Origin: Bubalus kerabau | Taxonomy: Eukaryota; Chordata; Mammalia; Artiodactyla; Bovidae | Assembly: GCF_029407905.1 (NCBI RefSeq) | Contig: NC_073643.1 | Span: forward strand, 31,462,001-31,526,000 | Length of the DNA stretch: 64,000 nucleotides | Direction: 5' to 3' | Shown: positions 34,975 through 46,185 of the stretch, piece after piece | Layout of the letters: every line of letters starts with the position of its first letter | Numbering within the stretch: the stretch's first letter is position 1 | The notes under the pieces: model-generated | Told to the model about the DNA's origin: nothing | What the model saw: only the letters and a program-made list of their open reading frames with translations | The model's database searches: none | Made by a program: the position numbers and the translations under genes

Positions 34975-35160
34975 AGCCCTTCCTATATATTCTTCAGCAC
35001 TTCAAATAGGATCTCATTTATTCTTCATAAAAGCCACATGACCCTCATTTTACAAACAAGAAAACTGAGCCTAAGAGAGAGAAGTGTCTTGTCCAAGGTC
35101 ATGCCAATGAATCTGTGACAGAATCAGAATTCAATGCCCTCCCCAGCTCCTTCTCAAGTA
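34975..35160 (-). mobile_element. MIR SINE
   Basis: Minus-strand MIR with ccctcattttacaaacaaga and gtccaaggtcatgcc. The following 35161-35475 holds nothing recognised. Confidence 0.78.
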
Positions 35161-35485
35161 AATGCCATCATAGTGTAATTTAAGGTTCAAAGGTTAAAAG
35201 ACTGGTTCTGAGTGGAGTGATTTGTGTTCAGCATACCCACAAGGCTGGGTGACATAAAAATAATTACGTGGCTATTTCACAGTCCTTCCCAAGCTTTTGA
35301 GAGATACTAAATGCTAAATAATAAATGCAAAATGAATTTTGCCCATCACTAATTGTAATTCTTGCCTGACTTGAACTGTGGAACTCCTTTAGCGAAGACA
35401 TTCACAACACTGTAGACAGAATCCAACTAGGCCTCAAAGAACATGGAGACCATCAAGCCCTCTTAGTATGAGGCTTACCTGTCAA

Positions 35486-35799
35486 GCTTTCCTGATAGCT
35501 CAGCTGGTAAGCAATCCATCTGCAATGCAGGAGACCCTGGTTCAATTCCTGCATCGGGAAGATCTGCTGGTGAAGAGATAGGCTACTCACTGCAGTGTTA
35601 TTGGACTTCCCTTGTGGCTCAGCTGGTAAAGAATCTGCCTGCAATGAGGGAGACCTGGGTTTGATCCCTGAATTGGGAAGATCCCCTGGAGAAGGGAAAG
35701 GCACTCTAGTATTCTGGCCTAGAGAATTCCATGGACTGTTACAGTCCATGGGGTCGCAAAGAATTGGACACAAGTGAGTGACTTTCACTTTCACTTTTC
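35486..35799 (+). mobile_element. Compound (dimeric) Bov-tA SINE
   Basis: Head plus shortened body, then a second head (ggacttcccttgtggctcag) with a full body. Target duplication tacctgtcaa/tacctggcaa at 35476-35485 and 35800-35809. Confidence 0.92.
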
Positions 35800-35809
35800 T
35801 ACCTGGCAA

Positions 35810-37200
35810 AGGGGAAAAAGGTTAACATCTTAAGTGAAATTAGACAAGGTTTTAAGAAGACCAGCTGTGGTTTTTGAGAGGAAGAAATACTTTTCTGAAA
35901 GAGACTGGGGGATTAGGTGTTTGATAATGGACTTTCAGCACCTCTCCCTGCCATCCGTGGGGCACATTATGGATTAAGCAAATCCAGTCAGGTCTCTCCA
36001 GTACCTAGGACTCTGATTATTGAATGAAGCTTATCAGAGGGTACACCAAAGGCATTCAAACCAGTTCTAGAACCATCAGGGAAAACCAAATTAGCTAGCA
36101 TTCACAAACGATTTCCTTTTATGTGCAAAGCTGTTTCCAAAAAGAAGCTTCAGAGTTCGAAAAGCTATGAGAGAATATTTTTGCAATCTGTTCCACTGGG
36201 TAACAGATTCAATTTAGCCTTAGCTGGTGATTCTGGTCTTTTTAATTATTGGCAATAGTAACACTTTACATTGATATGGTGCTTTTAACTTTAAAAGTTG
36301 GTCAAGCTCATTTATCAACTGATCTACTTTGTTGTCCTGTGCTATAATTTTCAACTGATAGACCAAGATAGCAGGCTAACACATCATGGAAAAGGACATG
36401 CTAAGAAGTGTTGTCAGTGTCTTTTTTTATTTCTAAGCAGAATGCAGGTGATGATGACACGATCTAAAAAAAATGTTCATATCTGAAACAGTTTATCTAG
36501 TCCTCACTGGCATATGAAAGTCAGTGAACAGAGAATACTTGATAATGTAAAAAGAATTTTTAATATCACAACACATTCTAAGTATTAAAATGAAAACCAA
36601 AGCCAACTAGGAATGATTGGGGTACTTTGCTGTACATTTCTCTCTGTGAATCTAAGTAACTGAGAATTTACTGTACTCTAATGCTTCCGCAAAATACTAG
36701 AACAGAATTAAAAGCAAGGGGCTTAGAACTAGCTTTTGAAAGTTTCATGCTGTGCCTGGCTATAGAAGCATCTTTTGGCTTATAAAACATGTTCATATAC
36801 TCACCATAATAAGTAATAGTTAGATCTACAAACCCTTCAGCTATAAAACTTGCTAAATGGTATTTAAAACAGCAGGAGAGCCTTTGTCTATACATCTTGT
36901 ACTACTGTTTTGAATTGTATGAGATAAGATTATATGGCACAGTTCTAAATTATGTGACAGAAGAAGGCAAAAATTCCCAAAATATATGAGACTTCAAACT
37001 TATATTTAGATATTTCACTGTATAAAAAGACAAGTCTGCAAAATGAAATTAATAGAGATATGCTTATGCATGTTTTGAAAGTAAATCAAGGAACTAAGAC
37101 TATGTGATATATAATTTCCTACCAGGAATAAGACATAAAGATAAATTAGTCAATGAAAGGTACCTGTATACATAAAGCATGTACTGGATTATACTCTTTC
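35810..37200. other. Low-copy AT-rich DNA, no recognised feature
   Basis: No named repeat or convincing coding frame was seen. Confidence 0.5.
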
Positions 37201-37212
37201 ATGTTTGCAAAG

Positions 37213-37386
37213 GGCTTCCTTGATAGCTCAGTTGGTAAAGAGTCTGCCTGCAATGCAGGAGACCCTGGTTTAATTCCTGGGTCAGGAAGATCTGCTGGAG
37301 AGGGGATAGGCTACCACTCCAGTATTCTTGGGCTTCCCTTGTGGCTCAGCTGGTAAAGAATCCACCTGCAGTGCGGGAGACCTAGT
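37213..37386 (+). mobile_element. Compound Bov-tA SINE lacking its 3' body
   Basis: Head, short body, then a second head that stops after gtgcgggagaccta without the Bov-A part. The flanking duplication atgtttgcaaag/atgtttgaaaag lies at 37201-37212 and 37387-37398, so the truncated form is bounded like a complete insertion. Confidence 0.88.
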
Positions 37387-37544
37387 ATGTTTGAAAAGAA
37401 AAATTCATTATCAAATAACTATAAATGCCATATGGCTATACCAGAATCAACTCTTACAAATTTTATACAAAAATTGAAAAAACTTCTTTCTGTCTATAAT
37501 TAGTCAAAGTTCACACTTCAGTCTTCATCCATAGTATTTCTGTA

Positions 37545-37617
37545 ATTCTCGCTATTAAACTGCAGTCTCTTGCATTGCAGACAGATTCTTTACTGTCTGA
37601 GCTACCAGGGAAGCCCA
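37545..37617 (-). mobile_element. Bov-tA head fragment
   Basis: Only the tRNA-like part is present, reversed (attgcagacagattctttac ... gctaccagggaagccc). It lies 160 bp from a complementary head in the previous entry. Confidence 0.75.
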
Positions 37618-37924
37618 GTAACTAACCTCTTCCAAATAAGGTGCTGTACAGTTCAAGCACAAATTGGAGGCTTCTTTTGTTTCCAGTATGCTCAGCAAAA
37701 TTACCATTGTTATTGCCAGAATGGTGTCTCCAACTCTCCCTCTATGTATCTTCCATGAGAAGAAAAGGCTCTTGCTGTTGGAATGAAAACTAGGTCCACA
37801 GCATTATACAGCTTCAGAGATAACATTCACCTTTTAGTCTAAATGAATCTCTAAATCGTTTTTGTAGACTATCAGGTAAATGGTGCCCTTGGAGTGATGC
37901 AAATCCCCTCAAACTAGCTTAAGC

Positions 37925-38131
37925 TATGTGTGTGTACTCAGTTGCTAGGTCGTGTCTGACTCTTTGCCACCCCATGGACTGCACCCTGCCAGGGTCCTCT
38001 GTCCATGGTATGTCCCAGGCAAGGATATTGAAGTGGGTTGCCATTTCTTTCTCCAGGAGATCTTCCTGACCCAGGGATTGAACCCACATCTCCTGCTTAG
38101 CAGGTGGATTCTTTACCACTGAGCCACCTAC
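37925..38131 (-). mobile_element. Bov-tA SINE
   Basis: Reversed element with Bov-A body (ccccatggactgcaccctgc) and head (cccagggattgaacccacat, ctttaccactgagccacc). Confidence 0.92.
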
Positions 38132-40422
38132 TTGATTGAAAAGGAACTTAGGCTATAGAATTTAGCAAATGTGAGGAAGGTTACATCAAGAATACAGAGC
38201 TTCTCTCTGCTGTTGGACTTTCTCTCTCCACCTTTACAAGGGCCAGACACCTGCAGTTTCAGCCCTGGCTTTTTTCTCACAGTTCATGTACCTGACAGAC
38301 CAGATTTGAAAATCTGAATGCCCTATCACTGGCCAGGTATCCACATGCTCTCAAATTAGCTGTGAACACAGAAATAGTTTTGTGTGGTCCACTTAGCAAA
38401 AGAAAGAATCTCTGAGAAAGGGGTATAGATCAGGTGGGTAAGTTGGCCACTGAGGTATCTGTGGTCACATAGGTAATGTTAGATTTATCAAGAGATTTTA
38501 TATTCTCTAAGAACATTCTCATTAGGTAGGAGTCATTGACCCTAAGATACTCCTCTATAACAGTAAACATGTTCTTCATGAGTAGATTTTATTTATTTTA
38601 AAATATTAGCTTCCCCTCCCTGTGAGTGAATTACAATTTCCTGCCCCTCTGAAGCCAAATGTGGTGCTGTGGCTTGCCTTAGCCATTAAAATGTTAGTGA
38701 AAATGATGTCTGTTACGTCCGAGCAGAATCTCTGAGTCATCATGTACTTTTCTCATTGCTCCTTTCCATCTACCATCACAGAAGCTATGTTTTAGAAAGT
38801 TCTTCCTCTAGCTTAGGTCAGAGAGGGATGAGCCAGAACCAGATGTGATCATCTCTGCCATTTGAAGGGACTATTTATCCATTAATATTTAATGTAGTTA
38901 TCTACATGATTTCATTTAGTTATAGCATTTTAGTATTTTTTTCTGTTTCCCCTCTGCCTTTTGATCATCTGTTTCCCTTTCCTGTCTTCATCTGGTTATG
39001 TTGTGGAAATTCTTGATCCTCTAATATTCTTACTAAGACTGTTGACGGTTTTGCTTTGGCAGGCAGTGAACTTGGACAGACTAAGACGCTGAACTCTCTT
39101 GCTCAGATTTCAATTTTCTTCTCTTAGCCTTTCTCCAAACTGTTTCGAGTTTCTGCTCTCTGCAAAGTGTATGCCCAGAATTTGAGGCTCCTGTACACTG
39201 GCTCTCTCTCTTCTGGGATTCCCTCCTCACTTTCCAGCACCAGAACCTTTGGTTTTTCAGGCCAGAAAGACAGCAGATTTTCTAGTGGAATTTTAGGCCA
39301 CCCATGCTGTGACTGCAGTCTGATGTCAGATGAAGCCTAAAAAAGGGAAACTTGTGCTCTGATGATCCTTCTTCCTCATTTTGACTCCCTACTGAAATCT
39401 GCCTGCTTTTGCTTACTCTCCAGGTAGTTGCTTTTTTATGTATCTTGTTCAGACATCAACCTTATTATCTGCCAGAAGAGTGGTCAATTAGGGACCTACT
39501 TTGCCTTCCTGGAGGTAGAATTCTCTAAAATCTACTCTGAGATCAATGTTTAATGAGAATTAGAAATAGGCTTTTCTGATTAAAAGCCATTGAGATTTGA
39601 GGATATATTTGTTTCTGCAATTTAAGTTAACCTAAACTGACTAATTAGCCAGTCAGGGCAATCTGGAATATTACCAAAAATTTCACACTTATACTTATAA
39701 AATCTGTTCAAGGACAAATGAATTTCCCCAAATCATTCTGACTTTATGAGTTTTGCTTTCTACTTATGCCATTAAGATATTTTAAGTGGAACGCTTTCCT
39801 TCTTAGTTTCCTCTGCAATCATGAAGAATGATGTCCATAACATTTGAAAAACCTTCTTTATTCCCCGTCTCTGCATTCCATCTTTACCACTGTGATCACA
39901 GGGTTTGGAGACCAGAAATCAATACCTAAATTGAATGCATATCTACCATACTGTGCCACTGGCAGAATTAGACCTGGTAAAAATTATGAAATATTTCATT
40001 TAAAATTACTGTATGTTTAATTGATTTCTGCTAAAACAGCTAACAAAGAAAGTTAAATTAGAGATAAAAGCAAATTAGGCAAAGGAATGTATTTTGGGGG
40101 GGGGTTGCCATTTCAGTGTTGGTTTCCCCTAAAAATGATTCAGTAGAAAGTAGGTCTTTCTTCCTACAATATAGCCAAACAGGTCTTTGGTGTAGATGTT
40201 GCATATTATATATGATATTGCCTTCAATAAAAATGCAAGATTCTGATATGCAAGCTTCAAAATTAGATAACTTTCTGTCTCTTACTTGATTAAAATCATG
40301 AAAAAAGAAATATATGTACCCATTCTTACAAACAAATACACTTCTTTTTTTTTTCCCTAGGCCGATTACTTTGCAGTCTAGGATCTAATTGGTGATAAAA
40401 CTTCCTCATTAAAGTCTATAGG
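38132..40422. other. Largest low-copy stretch in the window
   Basis: No secure feature in about 2.3 kb. 38865-39010 is weakly L1-like on the minus strand (aatatttaatgtagttatct, cccctctgccttttgatc). A pyrimidine run followed by ccctag near 40350-40362 looks like a splice acceptor but has no exon context. Confidence 0.4.
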
Positions 40423-40424
40423 AG

Positions 40425-40726
40425 GGACTTCCCTGATGGCTCAATGGTGAAGAATCTGCCTGCCTGTGCAGGAAACATGGGTTTGAACTCCTGCATCACA
40501 ACTACTGAGCCTGTGCTCTAGGGATGGGAACCACAACTACTGAGCCTGCATGAAGCAGTATTGAAGCCCACATGCCCTGGAGCCCATGCTCAACAAGAGA
40601 AGCCACCGCAGTGAGAAGACACCGCAATGAGAAGCCCGTGAACAGCAACTAGAGGGTAGCCCCTGCTTGCCACAACCAGAGAAAAGCCCACTCAGCAATG
40701 AAGACCCAGCACAGTTAAATTAAAGT
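40425..40726 (+). mobile_element. CHR-2-type SINE
   Basis: Head ggacttccctgatggctcaa, then the CHR-2 body with aactactgagcc repeats and aacaagagaagccaccgcag. Imperfect flanks containing tataggag lie at 40417-40424 and 40736-40743. Confidence 0.87.
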
Positions 40727-40744
40727 AAAGACATTTATAGGAGA

Positions 40745-41150
40745 CTTACAGATGAGAAGACTCTTTTTGAAATATATCACAGTCTCTGGGCATTGTTGAT
40801 TTCCATTTAAATTACAAGTCTGAGTGACTTACCATGGGAGATGTCTTACAGTCATCCTCACAACTTCCTTTTTATTTGAACACTCATCTATAATTAGTTT
40901 TGTAAACAGTCTGGACTCATGTTTCTATAGCTCAACTTACTATTCCTATTTTATTTTATTTTTTTCCTTTACATAGTTTCAGCAGACTCTTTCAACCCCT
41001 TATTCAACCAGTATTTTTTGAATGGCAATTTTGTGCCAATCTCTGAAGATGCAGGAATCAATAAGACAAAGTTTCAGCCTATATGGTGTATTCATTCTGG
41101 AGGAGAGACACATGACGAATAAGCACACAAATAATATCATTTCAAGTTGC
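40745..41150. other. Low-copy DNA, with L2 fragment at about 41000-41150 on the minus strand
   Basis: The right part has the reversed L2 3' end: ttattcaaccagtatttttt, gtgccaatctctgaagatgcagg and aataagacaaagt. The left part shows nothing recognised. Confidence 0.5.
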
Positions 41151-41186
41151 AGAACATCCTGTTAAGAATGAATAAAGCAGCAGAAT

Positions 41187-41319
41187 GCAGAAGGCAATGG
41201 CAACCCACTCCAGTATTCTTGCCTGGGAAATTCCCATGGACAGAGGAGCCTGGCGGGCTACAGTCCATGGGGTTGCAAAGAGTTGGACATGACTGAAGTA
41301 ACTTAGCATGCATGCACAC
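41187..41319 (+). mobile_element. Bov-A monomer
   Basis: Single body (agaaggcaatggcaacccac to gttggacatgactgaagtaac). Flanks aaagcagcagaat and aaagcagaat suggest the target duplication. Confidence 0.88.
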
Positions 41320-41329
41320 AAAGCAGAAT

Positions 41330-41780
41330 AAAGGGGCTAAAAACCCACTTGAACTTTCTTTTGCCCAGTGATTTCTTAATCTGTGCATCATCACTAATAA
41401 CCGTGACTTGCTGAATGTAAGTAATCCCCACAAAGCATTTGGTGGCTTACCCACAGGTTGCTTCTACACATCCCAACTTGCTCCACTGACACTGCTTTAA
41501 TGAGAACATCAAAAATCTTGTTTTTAAATCCATTGAACACTGTGTGCTTATTTTCTGAGTTGACTGCTCTGCAGTCTCTGACACCATTCCTCCTTTCCTC
41601 ATAAAGCTCTCCTCCCAGGGAACATCCCTTATCATGTTTTCTCAGCTTCCTTTGGACTTTCCTCTTCATCTGGCCATCTATGCATTGTACGTTGGCACCA
41701 CATTTAGATGCTTTTATGCAGCGGACAGTGTGTTTTCCCTTATGAAAGTGCTTGTCACTCAGCATGGCTAATGCTGTTTA
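41330..41780. other. Low-copy DNA, no recognised feature
   Basis: A minus-strand open stretch of 123 codons (41394-41765) exists, but it has no recognisable domain and no gene-like signals around it. Confidence 0.45.
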
Positions 41781-41784
41781 TTTG

Positions 41785-41890
41785 TCTATTTTCCTACTAG
41801 GCAAGAAGATATTCACTATTGTGTCTCCAGCACCTGGCACAGTGGCTGACACATAAGGGTCCTATAAATATTTGATGAATGATTAAACAA
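41785..41890 (+). mobile_element. L2 3' end
   Basis: Characteristic tail gtgtctccagcacctggcac, ctgacacataagggtc and aaatatttgatgaatgatt. Confidence 0.75.
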
Positions 41891-42084
41891 ATCATTTTCA
41901 AAAGGGATGATTTTTTCTTTCTTCTCATTGTGAAACTTCATAGCAGTAAATACTACATAGTTTAATGGTTAAGTTTTATGGCTAAGTATAGTTTTGGCTC
42001 CAAAGCCAGACTGCCTGTGTTTAAATCTCAGTTCTCCCACTGGCCCAGTTTGGAGTGTTATATGTATGTGTCACTTTGACATAT

Positions 42085-43091
42085 GACCTGCCTCTTGAGA
42101 AACCTGTATGCAGGTCAGGAAGCAACAGTTAGAACTGGACATAGAACAACAGATTGGTTCCAAATGGGAAAGGGAGTATGTAAAGGCTGTCTATTGTCAC
42201 CCTGCTTATTTAACTTATATGCAGAGTACATCATGAGAAACACTGGGCTGGAGGAAGCACAAGCTGGAATCAAGATTGCTGAGAGAAATACCAATAACCT
42301 CAGATATGCAGATGATACCACCCTTTTGGCAGAAAGTGAAGAAGAACTAGAGACTCTTGATGAAATTGAAAGAGGAGAGTGAAAAAGTTGGCTTAAAGCT
42401 CAACATTCAGAACACTAAGATCATGGCATCTGGTCCCATCACTTCATGGCAAATAGATGGGGAAACAGTGGAAACAGTGTCAGACTTTATTTTTCTGGGC
42501 TCCAAAATTGCTGCAGATGGTGACTTCAGCCAGGAAATTAAAAGATGCTTACTCCTTGGAAGGAAAGTTATAACCAACCTAGACAGCATATTAAAAAGTA
42601 GACACATTACTTTGCCAACAAAGGTCTGTCTAGTCAAGGCTATGGTTTTTTCCAGTAGTCATGTATGGATGTGAGAGTTGGACTATAAAGAAAGCTGAGC
42701 ACTGAAGAATTGATGCTTTTGAACTGTGGTGTTGGAGAAGACTCTTGAGAGTCCCTTGGACTGCAAGGAGATCCAACCAGTCCATTCTAAAGGAAATCAG
42801 TCCTGGGTGTTCACTGGAAGGACTGATGCTAAAGCTGAAACTCCAATACTTTGGCCACCTCATGTGAAGAGTTGACTCATTGGAAAAGACTGATGCTGGG
42901 AGGGATTGGGGGCAGGAGGAGAAGGGGACGACAGAGGATGAGATGGCTGGATGGCATCACTGACTCGATGGACATGGGTTTGGGTGGACTCTGAGAGTTG
43001 GTGACAGACAGGGAGGCCTGGCGTGCTGCAGTTCATGGGGTCACAAAGAGTCGGACATGACTGAGTGACTGAACTGAACTGAACTGAACTG
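42085..43091 (+). mobile_element. BovB LINE copy 8
   Basis: 5'-truncated within RT at gacctgcctcttgagaaacc and ending in (GAACT)n. RT box RYADDTTLL is intact in the frame 42083-42382. A single-base deletion near 42350 shifts the frame into 42357-42674 (KIMASGPITSWQIDGETVETVSDFIFLGSKI), and an extra T at about 42650 breaks the C-terminal part. A possible 6-bp duplication, gacata, lies at 42078-42083 and 43092-43097. Confidence 0.93.
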
Positions 43092-43205
43092 GACATAGAT
43101 TTCCTCATCAGAAAAATGAGGTTAATAATAGTCTCCATCTCATAAGGTTGTTAAGAAAAGTAAAGAAGTAGAATAGTTAAAGATATTGGTACATGGTTTG
43201 GCACA

Positions 43206-44083
43206 CACCCTGCTTATTTAACTTATATGCAGAGTACATCATGAGAAATGCTGGGCTAGAAGAAGCACAAGCTGGAATCAAGATTGCCAGGAGAAATATC
43301 AATAACCTCAGATATGCAGATGATACCACCCTTATGTCAGAAAGTGAAGAGGAACTCAAAAGCCTCTTGATGAAAGTGAAAGAGGAGAGTGAAAAAGTTG
43401 GCTTAAAACTCAACATTCAGAAAATGAAGATCATGGCATCCGGTCCCATTACTTCATGGGAAATAGATGGGGAAACAGTGGAAACAGTGTCAGACTTTAT
43501 TTTTCTGGGCTCCAAAATCACTGCAGATGGTGACTGCAGCCATGAAATTAAAAAATGCTTACTCCTTGGAAGAAAAGTTGTAACCAACCTAGACAGCATA
43601 TTAAAAAGTAGAGACATTACTTTGCCAACAAAGGTCCATCTAGTCAAGGCTATGGTTTTTCCTGTGGTCATGTATGGATGTGAGAGTTGGACTGTGAAGA
43701 AAGCTGAGTGCCGAAGAATTGATGCTTTTGAAGTGTGGTGTTGGAGAAGACTCTTGAGAGTCCCTTGGACTGCAAGGATATCCAACCAGTCCATCCTAAA
43801 GGAGATCAGCCCTGGGTGTTCTTTGGAAGGAATGATGCTAAAGCTGAAACTCCAGTACTTTGACTACCTCATGTGAAGAGTTGACTCATTGGAAAAGACT
43901 CTGATGCTGGGAGGGATTGGGGGCAGGAGGAGAAGGGGACGACAGAGGATGAGATGGCTGGATGGCATCACCGACTCGATGGACATGAGTCTGAGTGAAC
44001 TCCAGGAGTTGGTGATAGACAGGGAGGCCTGGCGTGCTGCAATTCATGGGGTCACAGAGAGTCAGACACGACTGAGCGACTAA
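43206..44083 (+). pseudogene. BovB RT/C-terminal frame with a single stop (copy 9)
   Basis: One continuous frame of about 290 codons with one internal stop at 43874-43876 (TGA, where other copies have CGA for Arg in HLMRRVDSL). It includes LFNLYAEYIMRNAGLEEAQ, RYADDTTLM (catalytic Asp pair intact), MASGPITSWEIDGETVETVSDFIFLGSKITADGDCSHEI, YGCESWTVKKAECRRIDAFEVWCWRRLLRVPWTARISNQ and the terminal GVTESQTRLSD. Endonuclease and the first half of RT are missing. Confidence 0.9.
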
Positions 44084-44096
44084 CCTGAACTGAACT
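43206..44096 (+). mobile_element. BovB LINE copy 9
   Basis: Starts in the RT at ccctgcttatttaacttata and ends in a short AACTG tail. Its frame is the cleanest in the window for its length; see the pseudogene entry at 43206-44083. It sits in the same orientation as copy 8, 114 bp downstream, with MIR sequence in between. Confidence 0.93.
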
Positions 44097-44135
44097 GATG
44101 AGTAATCATCGGCTATCGACTGTATTATTGTTTGA

Positions 44136-45065
44136 AGAAGACACTTTTAGTATTACCTCCTAAATAATTTTGTAGTCCATTAAAGGATGTTTCTGGCTAA
44201 AAGGTACAAAGAAGCCCATCCTAAATGACTTAAACAATAAGGAAATATGTTATATGACATAACAGGAAGGCGTGAAACTAGCAGCAGTTCAAAGATGCTA
44301 TCTCTATCACACACCTGACTCTGCATCTCTCTGCTCTAGCTTCCTCATGCTGTGTTGTGCTTAGTCATTCAGTCGTGTCCGACTCTTTTCGACCCTTTGG
44401 ATTGTAGCCCACCAGGCTTTCCTATCCCTGAGATTTTTTCAGGTAAGAATACTAGAGTGGGTTGCCATTTCCTCCTCCAGGGGATCTTTCCAACCCAGGG
44501 ATGGAACCCGCATTTCCTGTGTTTCCTGCATTGCAGATGGATTCTTCACACATGGAGCCGTTAGGGAAAGATTCAACCCTGATCCTGGAGTACCTTGTGA
44601 TTGCCACAAGGCTGTCAGTGGCGAATGGAGCTGCCTGCTGCTTTATTCTCAACCATCTGATGAGAGGGCAGAGCCACACCTCCAAGCATGAAAGGTAAAT
44701 CTTTCCTTCATTCAGATTGGATCAATCTTACTTGTGAGACCAATCAGAATCCTGGAGCATGGGGGCGTGGGGCATGGGGACAGATGACTTGTGATTGACT
44801 CTGGATTCACCCCCAGAGCCTCGTCTTGGATTGCATTCCCCTAAGTCAGGAGACATGTGCAGTGGTGAATACTTGAGCAGAATGTGGCTTCTATTAGGAA
44901 TGAAAATAAGAGGAATAGAGACTAACTGGACAACCAGCAATGTTTACCACATGCACTATTGCTGTCAGAGAATGTGGAGATGCCCTATTAACCAAGAGGA
45001 TGAGTTCTAACATGTTGCCTTGTGCCTAGAAACTGTTTCCAGATGTAAAAAGTAAACATATATAT
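44136..45065. other. Probable ancient repeat of unknown family, interrupted by Bov-tA
   Basis: 44215-44350 and 44576-44830 (tgacttaaacaataaggaaa ... gagggcagagccacacctcc ... ccaatcagaatcctggag) resemble an old mammalian repeat that I cannot name with confidence. No gene seen. Confidence 0.35.
44352..44575 (-). mobile_element. Bov-tA SINE
   Basis: Reversed Bov-A body (gcttagtcattcagtcgtgt, ccaccaggctttcctatccc) followed by the reversed head (cccagggatggaacccgcat), whose end is diverged. Confidence 0.9.
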
Positions 45066-45300
45066 ATATTCACTAATATTGATTGAGAGGTTATTTTGTG
45101 TCAGACACTATGTTAAGTTCTTTACATTCGCAATTCACTTCAAACTTCACAACCACCCTCACTCATTTATTTAATCAAGCAATATTATTGAACACCAACC
45201 ATATTTCAGGGACTCTCTAGTCACTAGGAATGATAGTCAAAACAAGACCAACCCCCAGCCCTCAAATGCCCCACATTCTCCCACAAATGGGAGGCTGCAG
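45066..45300 (-). mobile_element. MIR fragment followed by L2 3' fragment
   Basis: 45066-45160 is MIR-like (tgtgtcagacactatgttaagttctttacatt). 45165-45300 is a reversed L2 tail (atttaatcaagcaatattattgaacacc ... tcagggactctctagtcact). Both are strongly decayed. 45301-45727 shows nothing recognised. Confidence 0.5.
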
Positions 45301-45727
45301 CCAAAAAGGAGTGAATTTCCCTGAATCACAAAGCATTAACGTGACAAATCTGGGAGTTGAATATGGGAAGTTCGGCTCCAAAGCCAAGAGTGGATTGTGG
45401 CCCGAAAATGTCTACATGGCCCTAAGGGGAATAATATAAATGTGAGATAAGAGATTAACTGAAATTCAGACATAGTACTGAGCCAATCCTGGGCAGCTGA
45501 ATTTAGTCCTAAGTGACTTTCAAGACTTGGTGGAGAGTTGACCTTAGAAAGGAGAAGTTCATTTTCAGAGGAAGGAAGAAACAGAGGATAAATACAAAAG
45601 GAGGTTAGAAGGCTTCTCAGCTACAGGGTCCCTGTGACACTTAGACACAATGCCAGCAAAATAAGCAAAGAGCAGGGTTTGTTATCTTTGTGGGAGTCGT
45701 TACCTGCAGTACTGGGTTCATTTAAAC

Positions 45728-45945
45728 CAGAGTTTCTCAACCTTGGCATTACTGACATTTGGAACTGGATCATTCTTTGCTGCGGGGGTTGTCCTGTGTG
45801 TAGTAGGGTGTTTACCAGCATCCCTAGCCTCTACCAACTGGAGGCCAATTATACCTCCCCCAAGTTATGACAGTAAAAGTATCTCCAGACATTGCCAAAT
45901 ATCTCCTAGAGGACAAAATTTCCCTCAGTTGCAAGGCCCTGCTTT
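45728..45945 (-). mobile_element. MER20 (hAT-Charlie)
   Basis: Starts with the terminal repeat cagagtttctcaacc and continues with tgtcctgtgtgtagtagggtg, ccagcatccctagcctctacc and tctccagacattgccaaata, the reversed MER20 order. It is a second member of the family seen at 27723-28135. Confidence 0.82.
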
Positions 45946-45973
45946 AAGCCGTTACCTTTTTCATTCAAAAAGC

Positions 45974-46118
45974 CCTGGATAGGGAAGATGCCCTGAAGGA
46001 GGAAATGGCAACCCACTCCGGTTCTCTTGCCTACAAAATTCCATGGACAGAGGAGCCTGGAGGGCTATAATCCATGGGGTTGCAAAGAGTTGGACACAAC
46101 TGAAGCAACTTAGCACAC
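45974..46118 (+). mobile_element. Bov-tA SINE, 5'-truncated
   Basis: Begins at the end of the head (ctggatagggaagatgccct), then the Bov-A body to acacaactgaagcaacttagc, followed by an ACAC-rich tail. Confidence 0.87.
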
Positions 46119-46185
46119 ACATACATACACATATACACACTCACGTATATGTGTACATGTATATGTACAAATCACAGAAGAAATT
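46117..46185. repeat. AC/AT-rich simple repeat
   Basis: Mixed ACAC, ATAC and GTAT units grown from the tail of the preceding SINE. Confidence 0.8.

Larger units (their letters stand above)
41950..44135 (+). mobile_element. MIR SINE split into three by two BovB insertions
   Basis: MIR pieces in order are 41950-42084 (ggctccaaagccagactgcc ... tctcccactggcc), 43092-43205 (gatttcctcatcagaaaaat ... ctcataaggttgttaag ... tttggcacaca) and 44097-44135 (tgagtaatcat ... gtattattgttt). All are on the plus strand and consecutive in the MIR consensus. Confidence 0.78.

Noticed and set aside
37213..37617. Opposed Bov-tA heads as a functional inverted repeat or transposon
   Set aside because: They are two unrelated SINE insertions 160 bp apart, only one of which has a target duplication, with no transposase or shared flanks.
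40340..40362. Polypyrimidine tract followed by CAG/TAG-like acceptor before a possible exon
   Set aside because: No matching donor, open frame or downstream exon; it lies just ahead of a CHR-2 SINE.
41394..41765. A 123-codon minus-strand open frame as a host gene
   Set aside because: No recognised domain, low-complexity-free but unsupported start, and no splice, promoter or conservation evidence available from sequence alone.
42085..44096. Copies 8 and 9 as one BovB with an internal tandem duplication
   Set aside because: Copy 8 has its own complete 3' tail and MIR sequence lies between the two copies, so two insertions explain the layout better.
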